Of a stretch of 64,000 nt of DNA, positions 10,825 through 22,701 are shown piece after piece. Source of the stretch: Sipunculus nudus (Eukaryota; Annelida; Sipuncula; Golfingiida; Sipunculidae); NCBI GenBank assembly GCA_026874595.1, contig CM049318.1, forward strand, positions 28,544,956-28,608,955, written 5' to 3'. Below the pieces are notes generated by a model, which saw only the letters and a list, made by a program, of their open reading frames with translations, was not told the DNA's origin and searched no databases. A program made the translations under genes and the position numbers. Numbering within the stretch: position 1 is the first letter of the stretch; every line of letters begins with the position of its first letter.

Positions 10825-12724
10825 GGTGACCTATGGGTCACTGTGCTCAGCTGACGTTAACCTTGAAGGTAAAAATCTAAAATAATATCAAATGGAGATC
10901 AAGTGTAAGAGGAAGAGGTAATAAAGGCCATGGTTGGTTTATATGATTGGTTTGTATTGATGAACAAGAAATTGTTGCAAAAAATATTTTGTGACCTGAC
11001 CATGTGTTTCCTAATGTTGAAACTAAAGCATCTGAGCAGTTTGTGAACAAATGATCTGTACTATTTACATGATCATTAGTTGGTTTTTCGATTAACTGTT
11101 GACATTTCAGTAGTTTACACATTTGTTCAATTGAATCTATTTTTTTGCATAATACATATTTTTAATTATATATGTATTTTTTTATGAAATGTATACAGCT
11201 GAAATATAGCTAATTAACAACATAAAACAGGGCAAACAAAGCCTGATCTCAAATTCTGCTGAGGCAGGAAAATAATGAACAAATGTTTGTATTAAATCCT
11301 GATTTTTTTATCACATCAATTATTTTCTAATTTAAGTTTATATTTCTATACATTTCCAATTTAACATATATATCTGAATATAAAAGTTGATTCATAATTC
11401 TCAATTGCATCATCATAAATCTCAATCTTGTCAGATAACACCACATCATGCATACAAATGTTTATTTATTTTTTACCACAAAAATATATCTTTTAAATCT
11501 GCAAAACAATAAATATCTAAAAATAATACTTGATTTAGATTTCACAATTTTTAATTGTGTCTTTATTTATCCATAATGTGCTTCATATTTTATAATAATT
11601 TAAGCATACTGATGGGTTCATTTATATTTGTTAAAATCATTTAAAAGAAAATTGATTTCTTTAAAAATGCTACATTACACAACATTGCATCTTCTGGATT
11701 ACACCTTGAATTATTTTTTCAAGGAAAGTTTTTGCATATCGGAGTGGAAACAGCATTACAATTAAGGAGATACAGTGAAAACAATAAACATTACTGCATA
11801 ACACTTGGTGGGTTGGGTTTGCGGGGGGGGGGGGGGGGGGGGGGGGGGGGGTGATTGGGGTGGTGATATGAGAATAACTGTACACCTGTCACAGCAGGGG
11901 ATCTCCCCCAGTGACTGTAACAAATCAGCAACCCTGGCATAGCTGACTTCCAGTGACCTGGAGTGGGACCCTGCATCTGTAATCAAAGCAAGTGACTACA
12001 GAAAAAATATCAATAACTAGCTTAATTTTCAAGCTTTTATTTTCAAATTTCAGATTTAGACAAACTAAATATTTATGTTTACATGCTGTGAAAATTAAAT
12101 CAATGGTGCTTACAGGAAAAAAACGTGCCATGGTCAAAGTTGGCAAAATTTAAGGTACTGATTTTTTTTTTTGCTAATAACTTAAAAAATTTACAAAATT
12201 CAGATCTAATTTTGGGTAAACAATTGAATCTTAATTAAACATAGTTATATAATTGAGAAAATAGACTCTAGTTTCAAATTTTTTCATTTTAAGTGAGTTA
12301 TTATTTTTCTTGATTTTTTACAAAGTCTATTATGTTTGGGCCCATAACTTAAAGAAATTATACTTTACAGACTTAATTTCTGGCATAGGAACTATATAGA
12401 GGAATATTTATGGTAAATATGAGGAAAAACAGATGAGTGGTTTTGATATTAGGCAGCCCTGAAGTGTGAAAATAGGATTTTAATAAAAAATTGAGGTTTT
12501 TCTTTAATTTCTCAAAGGAACAAAGTCGCAAAGACCCAGTTTTTGGCTTGGTAGGAGATCTTGGGGACATCTAACATTATGCCGAATTTTGGATTCCTAG
12601 GTCATACGGTTTCAAAACGTGCCACATCTACGGACGGACGGACGGACGGACAGACGGACGGACGGACGACGGACAATGGACCACGACTATAGCTCAGATG
12701 ACTTATAGTCAGCTGAGCTAAAAA
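10822..12724 (-). mobile_element. 1.9-kb non-autonomous repeat, full-length copy 2
   Basis: Minus orientation. The 5' end at about 12724 reads TTTAGCTCAGCTGAC with the palindromic ATAAGTCATCTGAGC, followed by a (GTCC)n-like stretch (GACG runs on the plus strand at 12634-12670). The 3' end at 10822 reads GTCAGCTGAGCACAGTGACC. It shares internal sequence with copy 1, including the region around CTAATTTTGGGTAAACAATT. It contains a 29-base G run at 11823-11851. No coding capacity was seen. Confidence 0.75.
11823..11851. repeat. Poly-G run
   Basis: An uninterrupted homopolymer of about 29 G. This is a likely length-variable or sequencing-error site. Confidence 0.95.
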
Positions 12725-13014
12725 TTACAGAATCTTTGTAGTGTACCATTAACAACCATTTATAATACCAAATGATGGAATCTCGATTTTGTGCAGTATT
12801 AAATAATGTGAACAAGGCCTACAGGCATAATGGGAACCTGTGCAATGGATTTATACATCAGGTATAATGCTTATATGTTGGACTGTTACTTTTAAAGTAC
12901 AAATGTGCCATGTATATGTACAATGCAAGCACTGAACATTTTGAACCCAAGTTCATGCACCAATTACACAAACGTCACAGCTGAAATACTGGCATTGGTG
13001 CACACAACACAAAA

Positions 13015-13625
13015 ATGATTGTATGTGGCACCACCAGTTTTGTGTATGAGAAAGCCATCATAGATTTATGGACATGCAAAATTTCAAGCAGATACTTCAA
13101 ACTACTCTTTGGCTATGTGCACACATGTAGGAAACAAATGTGGGTGGTGCCACAAGTCTTGTATACAACAAAACTGTTTGAGATGTATCGACATGTATAA
13201 TTTTCAGGTTGATATGTCAAATCATAAAATCAGGAGCATACACTGCAAAACTTATTGTAGGTGGCACCACCTGTCTTGCATACAACAAAGCTATTTGAGG
13301 TCTATACATATGCCCAATTTCAGGCTGATATATCAAATCACTCTTGAAAAATAAGTAGGGACATGCACTGTGCAAAAACTATTCTAGGTGGCGCCACCAG
13401 TCTTGTATACAACAAAGCTATCTTATATGTATAAATATGCACAGTTTCATGCAGGCTGATATATCAAATCAATCCTTAGAAATAAGCAGGTACATACACT
13501 GTGTAACAGTTATTCAGGTGGCAACACCAGTCTCGTGTATGAGAATTCCATCAAAGATGAATAGACAGGTCAAAATATCTGGCCAATACATCCAACTTCT
13601 CTTGAGTCAGGTGCACTGGGCTGAA
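13015..13625 (+). repeat. Imperfect tandem repeat of about 120 bp, five units
   Basis: The anchor GTGGCACCACCAG or a variant recurs at about 13025, 13142, 13261, 13388 and 13519 (spacing 117-131 bp). It is followed each time by TCTTGTATACAACAAA-like and TTTCAGGCTGATAT-like blocks. Short open frames through it are by-products of the repeat. Confidence 0.8.
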
Positions 13626-13639
13626 TTCAAACAAACTTA

Positions 13640-15380
13640 AGAGAGATGGTTTCAGAGATTATTTTTATGAAATATTGAACAATTTGGCTGGACAGTTTCG
13701 GAGAATAATATTTTAAATGTTTTTCTTAGCTTTTCCCATATCAAATCTAAGTAAATTCAGATAGCTAAAAAATCAAGCAAAATCTGATAAAGTTTGACAT
13801 GTAACTCTTTGATTTTCCCCGATTCTTCCACAAAATTTGGCACTGCTAGCTCTAATGGTTTATGAAATAGCATGGGTGGATGGAGGTTGGATAATCATGC
13901 TGCCACACCATCGCAAAAGCTCATAGGTTTGCTAAAAAGGGGAGCATTTTAAAGTTTCATAATTTTTCAAAGTAGCCTTTTAATTAAAGAACATTAATTT
14001 TATGTTTTCAAATTATGAATTTTTACTCTCCTGGTGTTTTAAACATGTATTAAATAATAAAAATATTTATATACAATTTGAAAATATGTTTTTTTACCGG
14101 CCATTAGTATCTAGTGCTACAAGTACCTGCTCACCTCCATCTAGAGTGGACAGCAGTGAAGCAGTTACGAGTATCTCACAAATTATTCATGATGCCAAAG
14201 AATTTTTTTAATGTGGTGTGGGAAATTTTACTATTAAATATACAGAAAATAGCAAATATAGACAGCAAAGTACCTTTACATATGTAAGACTACACTGCAA
14301 ACACTCAAATATGTTCTTATTGTTCTGTTTACTGGTTTATATCAGTAAGGCATTCGAGATTGACGTCTGGCTTGGTATCCGACATCCTGATTTAAGTCCG
14401 TACCCTTCTATCAATTTCAAAGCTGAGCGATAATATGGGAAATGTTACTTCGATTAACGGTTTACCATCGAAAGCTCTTTTGTTTTTAATAATACAAGTG
14501 TCTCCTTACAAAACTCTTAATGTGTCAGAGAGGACACCCACCGGATCAGGTGTGTGTGGGTGCCTGTTCACGCATGTAATCTCTTTTTACTCAACCCCCA
14601 TGGGAAGATGTTGGGCTGCCTGCCGTTTAACAGGACACTGTGTAAAACATCGACGTCGGAAGGCGGATATCGTGTGTCGATTCAATATTTATGTTTTAGT
14701 TATATTCCCTTTTCACAAAACATGGATCTGTTGTTTTATGAAACAGCAAACGAATTCCATTTAAATATATGTAATTACTGTGGTCAACCTCAATCAATCA
14801 TTACTTTTTATTTTACTTTATATTATATATTTATATATACATACACGTACATTAATTTGAATGTATATTTGTGTTATAGTGAAATAAACATGTATAAATA
14901 TCTAAGATTTATTGAATCATATTTATCTCTGCCTCAGTAACCCCTTTTGAATGTTTCTGGTTTAGGCGAAAAAAAAAGTATGGTTTCTTAGGATTGAAGA
15001 ATTTTCAGGCGGCTATATATAGAGCTCAAAATTGGTAAATTTCTTCTGAAACTCCATATGGATATTGATACGCGCGATGCTTAAGAAACCAACCCTTCTT
15101 TTGCCTCATGAACATGTATTTTTCAATGTTTGATTCCGATTGGCTTGGGTTTCAATAAAAAATCTTTATTTTCAAAACCTCATTTTGGTTATTGGTGATA
15201 TAACCAAATATGTTTCTTGTAAAAAGATTGACGGATAAACCGTTTTATTTGCTTTGTGGTAAAGTTGCTATCAGGATGTAAACGTTGCTAAAAGTTAGCT
15301 AGCTTTGATCATGGTGAATATGTCCGTGGAAACGCATAGAATGCTTTAGTAAGTACCCCCACCCCCCCATCCGAATAATT
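13640..15380. other. Intergenic, no gene recognised
   Basis: AT-rich single-copy-looking sequence with only short open frames that lack family resemblance. No RNA gene or repeat boundary was identified. Confidence 0.35.
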
Positions 15381-15590
15381 AAAAAAAATGATACAAAGGC
15401 TCCAGTATCTGAACATCTTATGCATTGCTGGCCATGGTTCTCTGCGTGCATATTGACAATGGACCGTTTCATCAGTTCCTGCAGACTGGTGGCGCTACCT
15501 GTATTTTTCGAATTTTTACGCATTTTTGTCTCCTTTTGAGACCTTTAAATGAAGCGGTCGTCCGTTAACAGGCCAAAAATCGTAATAATC
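15380..15590 (+). repeat. Fragment of the 340-bp repeat unit
   Basis: Contains CAGACTGGTGGCGCTACCTG, a TTTTTCGAATTTTTACGCA-like stretch, GAGACCTTTAAATG and GTCCGTTAACAGGC in the same order as the tandem units at 51.5-53.6 kb. It is a stray single unit or a remnant of another element copy. Confidence 0.7.
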
Positions 15591-15984
15591 CCTACAATAC
15601 CCATAATCGTATGTTCAAGTGTGACATCCAACCATCTTAATTTTACCTTTTTATTACAGTAATTATATTATAATTAAGTGTTTATTTTGTGATGTACAGG
15701 CATGAGAGGTAGCTATGTTTTTGTATTAGCCTTGTGATGCTATGTATAGTAGTATTTATGATGATAAGTAGAGAAGTACAAGAGACTAGTTTAGAAATCT
15801 ATATAGTCCATATATGTACTGAACCTTGTGGGGCTGTTAACTTAAGCTGAAGTTCATGAACGGTTGATGATTGGGCACACTTTTTGTAGACAACTGGAAG
15901 TAACACACATACTGGGGAATTTAATGTGCGTTTATGTAGGTCTTTATGTTCAAAACACCTTGACGATTCTCGGCCCAGCATATA

Positions 15985-16450
15985 TGACTTAAAGGGACAT
16001 AATCAGAAGCAATATTATGCCTATTCTTTTACCCTATCAATTCAGTTTTGCTTCATACAAATGTTTGCCATCCCATACGGCTGTTTAAAACTTTGTCTCT
16101 GGGTGTTAGTAAACACAGTCCACGTGTAGCTGTTTACCATAACAAGGCCGCGTGACCGGTGGTCCGATGATGAGCCGCCACACGCGGTGTTTCAGCCTGC
16201 TGGATCACGTATTACATTTTTTGGGCCAAGTCGGTCAGGACATCTCCTGAATAACACGTGTTTTGTCTCCGCGATGGACACGGCCCGACTCGCTGTGTTT
16301 ATGTTGATACCTGTGATCACGCCCGGTCCACTGTTTTTAACACTCGTTTATAAGAATAAGTGAACGGTTTCAAGGCATTATTTTGGCACTCACTGATTTA
16401 TTTTAAATGGAGAAGCTAGTTTTTGTGTTAATTCAACATGTTCTATAGGT
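15985..16450 (+). repeat. Dispersed repeat shared with 18075-19240
   Basis: GGGACATAATCAGAAGCAAT, TATGCCTATTCTTT and CAGTTTTGCTTCATACAAA recur at 18078 with minor changes. Further downstream both copies have GACCGG(T/A)GGTCC, a CACGTATTACATT/ACGTGTTACATT block and a TGTTGA/TGTTGG...GATC(A/G)CGCC block. The function is unknown. Confidence 0.65.
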
Positions 16451-17235
16451 GATCGGTAAATGGTATTTTCAATTTCAGGATTTTTATACTGTGTATTAAG
16501 TCTATCCGATGATAGGGACTCTGACCAAGCCACATTTTTGACTCTCATCCAGTTTTCTCGGTCACACGTGTATGTGTGTGTGTGTTTATATGTAAGTGTA
16601 TATGATATCCATGCTATATACTCACTGCATATAAAATAAATGTGGACCATTAATATACATATTCTATACAGTATAAAAGTAAACAGCAGTAAATCTGAAA
16701 CACAAGTCCAATCAGAATATAAAGTTAATTATCGATGATATATCTCAAACTTCAGTCGAAAATTGGGTCCCAGACCTTTAGTCATTCAGAGTTAATAAGA
16801 TGTTAAAGCGGGCCTGTCCTTTTTTTGTAGAGAAAAAAAAATGAACCCGCACACACCAAAGTTATATATTTTAAGGGGCTTTATCACATATTTGGCCTTC
16901 ATAAACTAAAAGTAATCCCTTGGAGCTTTTATAAAAATAGGCCAGAAAATGTGGATATTACCTCACACAGGCTGCTTGTTTCGTTTATATCAACCTGTTT
17001 GCAATATGTGGGGGCCTGGCAAAATAATCGAAACAAATTCAAAAAGGGCATCTGGTGGCAAGTCATATTTAATGCCAGAGCTTTCCAAATGGCATTTAGC
17101 AACAAGTGACCTTTCTACCTAGGTGGGTGGACAGTTTTAAGGTGCTTTTGAGCCACAGCGGTATATTTTTGGTCAGTATAGACAGTCGGCAGACGGAAAA
17201 AAGCGTGATTAATGATATGATATGTTAAAACGAAG
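16450..17235. other. Intergenic, no gene recognised
   Basis: AT-rich, with a short (TG)n stretch near 16570. A stretch at 16960-17020 (ATATCAACCTGTTTGCAATA, GTGGGGGCC) resembles one at 40995-41030 and may be a small dispersed repeat. Confidence 0.35.
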
Positions 17236-17552
17236 CTTGGTGAGGGATCCGTCAGTGCATATAATCTCGCACCTTTTCCACTTACGTCAAATGGCTCTGG
17301 CCCGTATAGCCTGTAGCCCCCCCCCCCCTCTCTCTTGGTGAGGGATCCGTCAGTGCATATAATCTCGCACCTTTTCCACTTACGTCAAATGGCTCTGGCC
17401 CGTATAGCCTGTAGCCCCCCCCCCCCCCCCCCCTCTCTTGGTGAGGGATCCGTCAGTGCATATAATCTCGCACCTTTTCCACTTACGTCAAATGGCTCTA
17501 GCCCGTATAGCCTGTAGCCCCCCCCCCCCCTCTCTCTCTCCCCCCCCCCCCC
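17236..17552 (+). repeat. Three-unit tandem repeat with poly-C spacers
   Basis: Units starting CTTGGTGAGGGATCCGTCAG at 17236, 17334 and about 17437 are nearly identical through GCCCGTATAGCCTGTAGC. Each ends in a poly-C plus CT run of variable length (roughly 10-20 C). Confidence 0.92.
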
Positions 17553-18074
17553 CAAGATTTTCAGCTCGCAAACACTCAGCAGTATAAAATGGAAACTAAA
17601 TCTTTCACAGTTTTGTTTTATTTTTACATAATTACACACAGAATACACTCAATCTTGCATGGTTTAACATGCCACTGTTCAGCATTAGTATATTATTCTC
17701 CATGCAGGCGCAAAATATATCTTTGGATTATATGCTGAATCTTTCAAGCTAAAATTTCTCTCTTATAGGCTATACTCATTGACACAACACATAGTATGTC
17801 ATTTAGGTGACAGCTGACAACCAGGTATCTTTGGTGGCATGTCAGTTCCCCCGTCTCAAGCATTGTTTCCGGTATTAGTAATATACACTCGTATTTAAAG
17901 GGATAATTTGGATATTTCTTCATAGTACAGTAAGAACAGTTCCAATTTCAATTTAATATCAAACAAACAAAAACACGCCCGGCACATGCCGGGATTTATT
18001 ACAGTCGTGACTTGATAATCCGACATTTAATATTTACGTCTGATTATACGGCTGCTGGGATCCATTCGAATTTA

Positions 18075-19240
18075 TTAAAGGGACATAATCAGGAGCAATA
18101 TTATGCCTATTCTTTCACACAATCAGTTCAGTTTTGCTTTATACAAAAGGTTCCCCGCAAAACCACCCAGCACACGTTCTCATTACCTCTCCTTCAGCTT
18201 GTCATGGTTCTGCGTGTGAGTAAACAAAGTCCACTAGTGTCTGTTTAGCATGACCGGAGGTCCAATTTGGCACATGCGCGACTGGTTCCACCATGAAGTT
18301 GTCCAAAAAAATTCATAAATAAACATTCATGTCCTCTGATATATCTCTGCTGGATGGACATTAAGCTCCATGGCCCGAATGTTAATTCAGATGTTGTGGA
18401 ACCTATCGCAACAGATTTGTGTGATAGGTCTAGGTGTAATGTACTAAGGCCAGTCTATTACTACAATTCTCACTCTCTGTATTTCATCATTATTATATAT
18501 ATTGTAAGTTGCAGGTGTTCAAGTTAATTGGGACTTTGTGTATTCAAATGTCATAGCTGAGGTGCCAGGTATTTACATAATGACTGTAATTGCTTAGCCT
18601 TGATTACATGGCAACTCTTTTCAGTCTAATTGCACTTTCATTCAGCTCCTGTGCACACCTTTCTTTCATTGCATCTGTTGTGACACGTCAGGGAAATCTC
18701 TGATTGGTTTACTTATGGTTTATAAATCTTGCTTGAAGATATGCTGTTGGGGTAGAGTCTGTTACAAACTGGGGGCCAAGCCCTAAACAGGGGCTCGGCA
18801 TACCCTCTCCTTTATAGCAAAAATAAAGAATCTTTTACATCAACTCAGAGACTTGTAAGTTTGTCACCAATGCATCCTGGACCAGGTTATAATCTCTACA
18901 TAGGGTCTCAGCTAAGATGACACGCATAGCACAGTGTGACTCCTTGTATCGGGTACCTTGAGCCATCCCAACACTCGATGTTTTAGCCAGCGGGGAATAC
19001 GTGTTACATTCTTTTAAGCAAAATCAGTTTATAGTTCATCTCCTGATTGACAGGTGTTGTGGCCAAACATGAACGTGCACCGTTGGAAACACTGGTTGTA
19101 AGCCTGAAAAGAAAAGCAGTTATCGTTCGTGCTATATTTATGTTGGCGCCAGTGATCGCGCCAACGATTTAAGTGCAATATTTTGGCAGGTACCATTGTA
19201 TTTCAAAGAGAAGAGGCTCTTTTTGAATGGTAATTCAATA
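18075..19240 (+). repeat. Second copy of the 15985 repeat, interrupted by a solo LTR
   Basis: It begins GGGACATAATCAGGAGCAAT, like the copy at 15985. The downstream part (ACGTGTTACATTC, TGTTGGCGCCAGTGATCGCG, CAATATTTTGGCA) follows the same order as at 16200-16400. The LTR-like insert at 18435-18900 separates parts of it. Confidence 0.6.
18435..18900 (+). mobile_element. Candidate solo LTR (466 bp)
   Basis: The ends form the inverted pair TGTA...TACA and are flanked by TAGG on both sides (18431-18434 and 18901-18904), as expected of an LTR insertion with a 4-bp target duplication. Inside are GATTGG, a TTTATAAATC TATA-like box near 18719 and AATAAA near 18819, in the order expected for U3-R. 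No gag or pol is nearby. The target duplication is short, so chance cannot be excluded. Confidence 0.5.
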
Positions 19241-19832
19241 AGCTTTCTAAGTGCTGAGGTCCCGTGAAACGCCGTTGATCTGCAAAGTTTCCGGAAGGTC
19301 ACGTGATTGCGGGTTGAAATTTTGAAGCACGATAATGTATTATAAAAAAATCGTCATTTCTGTTAGAAATTCATTCTCTGGTTTCACAGATAACGTTTGA
19401 AAAAATATGTGAGTAGAACAAAGTGGATATCTTTCCATTTTCAAAATCAATTTGGTAGGTTAATTCTTTCGCTCCACCAAGTGTTGCGGATAACGTTTTA
19501 TTTTCTGCTTTCCATTGGAGCTCTATATGAATTTCCCCATAGGAGATGATTTGCGATTAAACTCCTTGTACTTTGTTTTCTGCACGCTTCTCTGATTGTT
19601 CCAATCGATAAATACTCCATTATAAAGATGAATCTGTCAGGCATGTTTCATATTCAGAGAACTTTGGCAATCGAGGAATTCCGCCGTGACTCCAGTAACT
19701 TATAATTCATGCATTGCTTGCACTAATATCACTTGCATTTTTCTTAATATACAAATAAACGGACGGCTTGACAAGTCATAACACCATTCATTAAGAAACC
19801 TTTTTGATCTTTACAGCACCTCTGTGGTAAAC
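19241..19832. other. 3' flank of the GPCR gene, nothing recognised
   Basis: AT-rich sequence immediately downstream of the minus-strand GPCR stop codon. It should hold the 3' UTR; I could not fix a poly(A) signal with confidence. Confidence 0.35.
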
Positions 19833-21002
19833 TCACATCTGAGTTTCTGTTGTAAAGACGGATTCTCGATGCGGCACCTGGCGGCCTTCTGCATCACCAC
19901 GAAGCAGACGCCAAAAGTGCAACCGGAACATGCGGCCACTTACACAGTACAGCGGGAAATTGATGACACTGTTCAAAGCACTTGTAAACATAGCCAATTG
20001 TCCTGCAATGTACAGTCTTATAGTGACGTCAACTGATGAATTATTGAGGTAAACATATGTCGTCAGAACGTTGATCACGCTGATTGGTGCAAGAAGAATG
20101 ACGTAAGCACTGGAAACTGCCACAAGCATCCGGGTACTGCTGTTTGAGCAGCAGCGATTGAACGCGGCAGAATCAGATGCGCGCTCAGAGTCGGAACTCA
20201 ACTTCCGGAGGCGGTAAATAATCAACAAATTCATTATCAAAAGTATCCCTGCGGGAAGGACTAGTCCGGTAATGGGGCTAACTTTCAACCAAATGTGGTC
20301 GAAGTAATATCTGGCGTCCTCTGATATGAAAATATAGCTTCCACTTTTCGATTTCCCGTCTATCATCACAGCCCATTGCACTCCAAGGGGAAGTGTAACC
20401 AAAGCGAGGCAGGCGGAAATGACGTACGCCTTTCTTGGGGTACATACAAGTATTTTATGAAATGGGAAATACACCACGATGAAGCGATCCACGGCCACCA
20501 GTACTAAAAGCCAGCGACTTACATAAGCTGACCAGTAGATGAACACGGGGTATAGCTTACATTTCGCAATGCAATGCAGATCAATTGGACTTCCAGGCAA
20601 ATACTGGATGAAGCGGGGTAGACATACTGTATAGACAAAAACGGTATCGAAAACGGTCAGTACGGTCAGATAGACATTAGCGGACACACGCCGCATTGAT
20701 GGCCGCGTCAGAACGGCAGCGCTCAGACCGTTAAAAATAGTTCCGATCAACATCAAAAGAGGGCAGTACACTAGAATAAACCAACCCACGGCTTCTCTTG
20801 TTTTCACCAACATTGACAGATTGTCCTTATCGATTAAAACTTGCGTCCCATTGAGGGTGAATAATTCAGAAGAAGCTGTGTTTGTTAATATGTAGCTTGT
20901 TGTCGTGCTGTCCTTTCCATAGCTCCGGGACACCTCTGCAGTCTGATCATGCCTCTCCAAATTTAACGTATGGTTTGAGTAAAAGTTCGTTGAAGTTTCC
21001 AT
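19833..21002 (-). CDS. Class A neuropeptide-type GPCR, FMRFamide-receptor-like
   Basis: An intact single-exon frame of 389 residues. An in-frame TGA lies 14 codons upstream with no ATG between, which fixes the start. The N-terminus (1-70) is extracellular, with N-glycosylation sites at N10, N51 and N61. Seven hydrophobic segments follow: TM1 about 73-98 with N91, TM2 108-130 with D119, TM3 148-176 ending DRF (172-174), TM4 192-213, TM5 241-263, TM6 292-315 and TM7 332-354 with NSVINFPLY (344-352). DRF replaces DRY and NFPLY replaces NPxxY, as in FMRFamide-receptor-type peptide receptors of protostomes. It is expected to couple to heterotrimeric G proteins at the plasma membrane; the ligand is unknown. 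TM6 lacks CWxP (it has LLAP), and I see no cysteine in extracellular loop 2 (about 211-240) to pair with C144 or C148. A chemosensory or orphan role is also possible. Confidence 0.9.
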   Translation of the reverse strand: METSTNFYSNHTLNLERHDQTAEVSRSYGKDSTTTSYILTNTASSELFTLNGTQVLIDKDNLSMLVKTREAVGWFILVYCPLLMLIGTIFNGLSAAVLTRPSMRRVSANVYLTVLTVFDTVFVYTVCLPRFIQYLPGSPIDLHCIAKCKLYPVFIYWSAYVSRWLLVLVAVDRFIVVYFPFHKILVCTPRKAYVISACLALVTLPLGVQWAVMIDGKSKSGSYIFISEDARYYFDHIWLKVSPITGLVLPAGILLIMNLLIIYRLRKLSSDSERASDSAAFNRCCSNSSTRMLVAVSSAYVILLAPISVINVLTTYVYLNNSSVDVTIRLYIAGQLAMFTSALNSVINFPLYCVSGRMFRLHFWRLLRGDAEGRQVPHRESVFTTETQM

Positions 21003-21817
21003 TTCTAATTCAGAGATGACAAGAACGCTGTGTCTGAGATTACTTCACCCAAAGACACAATAAGGAGAAGCCTGTTATGATCTTCTCGTAACTTCTTTAG
21101 AAAGACAGAATTTTTTTTTAAATTTCTTCTTCATATGTTTCTGTGTTCGTTATGTACATACTCAATGGTGCGATAGTTCCTAGACAAAGAGTTGATAACT
21201 CTATGGTGTTGTAGTATTTATCAACACATCCCAGCCACTGCCAGTAGATCAGTAACCTCCAGTAGCTATCAGTAGATCAGTAACCTGTAGACTCAGTAAA
21301 GTCAGTGTTCACCGAACGATCCTCCTGATATTTCCACGTTATATTTATAGTCTCGTTCGAACGTTAATAAGCGTGACGCAGAAAACATGTTCATGCTATA
21401 AATTAAAATGAACAAATACGGCTGTGCAGTTTTTGTTTGTTTCCTTTTTCATTTGGTCTCCAGGTTTCTTTGATATCTAACATATAAGGACTGATGGGAT
21501 AGGATGATATAGTGAGCCGCTGAAAGAGAGCAAGGCCTGATCGTTATAAATTGCTGTTTTGAAGAATAAAGATCTGGTCATGCCTTAGCGTTTGTCTCAA
21601 ATAACAGGTGTCCTTGTTTGTGTTATAAGACACAAAAATATTACTCCCGCAGTGGCTGTTTGAATATCATATGCTTGGAGGCATTTAGGGCTCTGGGGAC
21701 CTGCATGGCACGCACCAACCTATTATCCACTCATATTACGTCGGCACGGCAACTTCTCCGGAAATCCGCTGGACACAATGTATTAACATTAACATTGACA
21801 AGTGCCATTAATCTTGG
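21003..21817. other. 5' flank of the GPCR gene
   Basis: Upstream region on the gene's strand, presumably with promoter and 5' UTR. It has a small direct repeat of CAGTAGATCAGTAACCT at about 21243-21285. No clear TATA box or donor was seen. Confidence 0.35.
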
Positions 21818-22140
21818 AAGAAAATGCCACGGGAGGTTTCGATCATCTGTTTTGTTCGCTCTGGCTATATTCAGAAGCGTCAACTTCCAATTACGGAATA
21901 AGAAATTGTTTTTATTTGGATAAACAATTTCCGTAAAAGAGAGTGCCGGAGGTGGTTTCGATCACTTGTTTTGTGTGCACTAACCATCCCAAGGAGCGTC
22001 AACTTGAATATACAGAATTAGATTAAAAAAATTCTTTTAGATAAAAAATTTGTTTTGAAAGCAATGATCGTGGAGGCTTTTGTCACTTGTATATACCAGC
22101 CATCTTAAGACACGTCAACGCCAATATACGTCTGCATACA
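21818..22140 (+). repeat. Three degenerate units of about 120 bp
   Basis: Each unit contains a GGAGG(T)GGTTTCGATCA-like block, CTTGTTTTGT or a variant, and AGCGTCAACTT or CACGTCAACGCC. They lie at about 21825, 21945 and 22070. The divergence shows an old duplication. Confidence 0.6.
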
Positions 22141-22701
22141 TTATTTATTCATTTATTATTTATTTGTTATAAAGGGTTTTTTTTTGGTTAGCAACGAAAG
22201 TTTTATTATTTTGCTCTGGTGGTGTGGTTACAACAAAGGGATCACCTTGACGCCTCCGATTTTTCCCCCATTAATTACATATCTAATTTAATAGTTTTAG
22301 AGACATAATAAGATCAAACAGCAAATAAAACTAATGGGTTTCATTAAACAGACGCTACTGAAATTTAAAACTTAGCACTAAAAATTCAGATTACACATTT
22401 GCTTTTTTTTAATAGAAAATAAGTTATTTTGTGACATTTTTTTTTATAAAAATGCCCCTTTCAAAGTCAACACACATGTCGTACAATATCGTCAAGAACC
22501 TAATGAATGAGATAAAAAAAAGTAAGACTGATGTAAATGGAAAAACACTGTAAACAATATAGCAGAAGTAATAAATAATACAATAAAAAAAACACTATGT
22601 ATGGTTGAAACACTGGATTTAACCCTCTTGATATTTGACTAAATAAATCTTTAAGTGCATATTTATTGTAATCAAGAAGGCATACTAGCACAAACTGTTT
22701 T
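22141..22701. other. Intergenic, no gene recognised
   Basis: AT-rich, with poly-T and poly-A stretches and nothing with family resemblance. Confidence 0.35.

Noticed and set aside
14100-14211. Possible terminal exon ending SISQIIHDAKEFF after a T-rich tract
   Set aside because: A short frame with an acceptor-like TTAG before it, but no partner exons, no recognised family and no other support.
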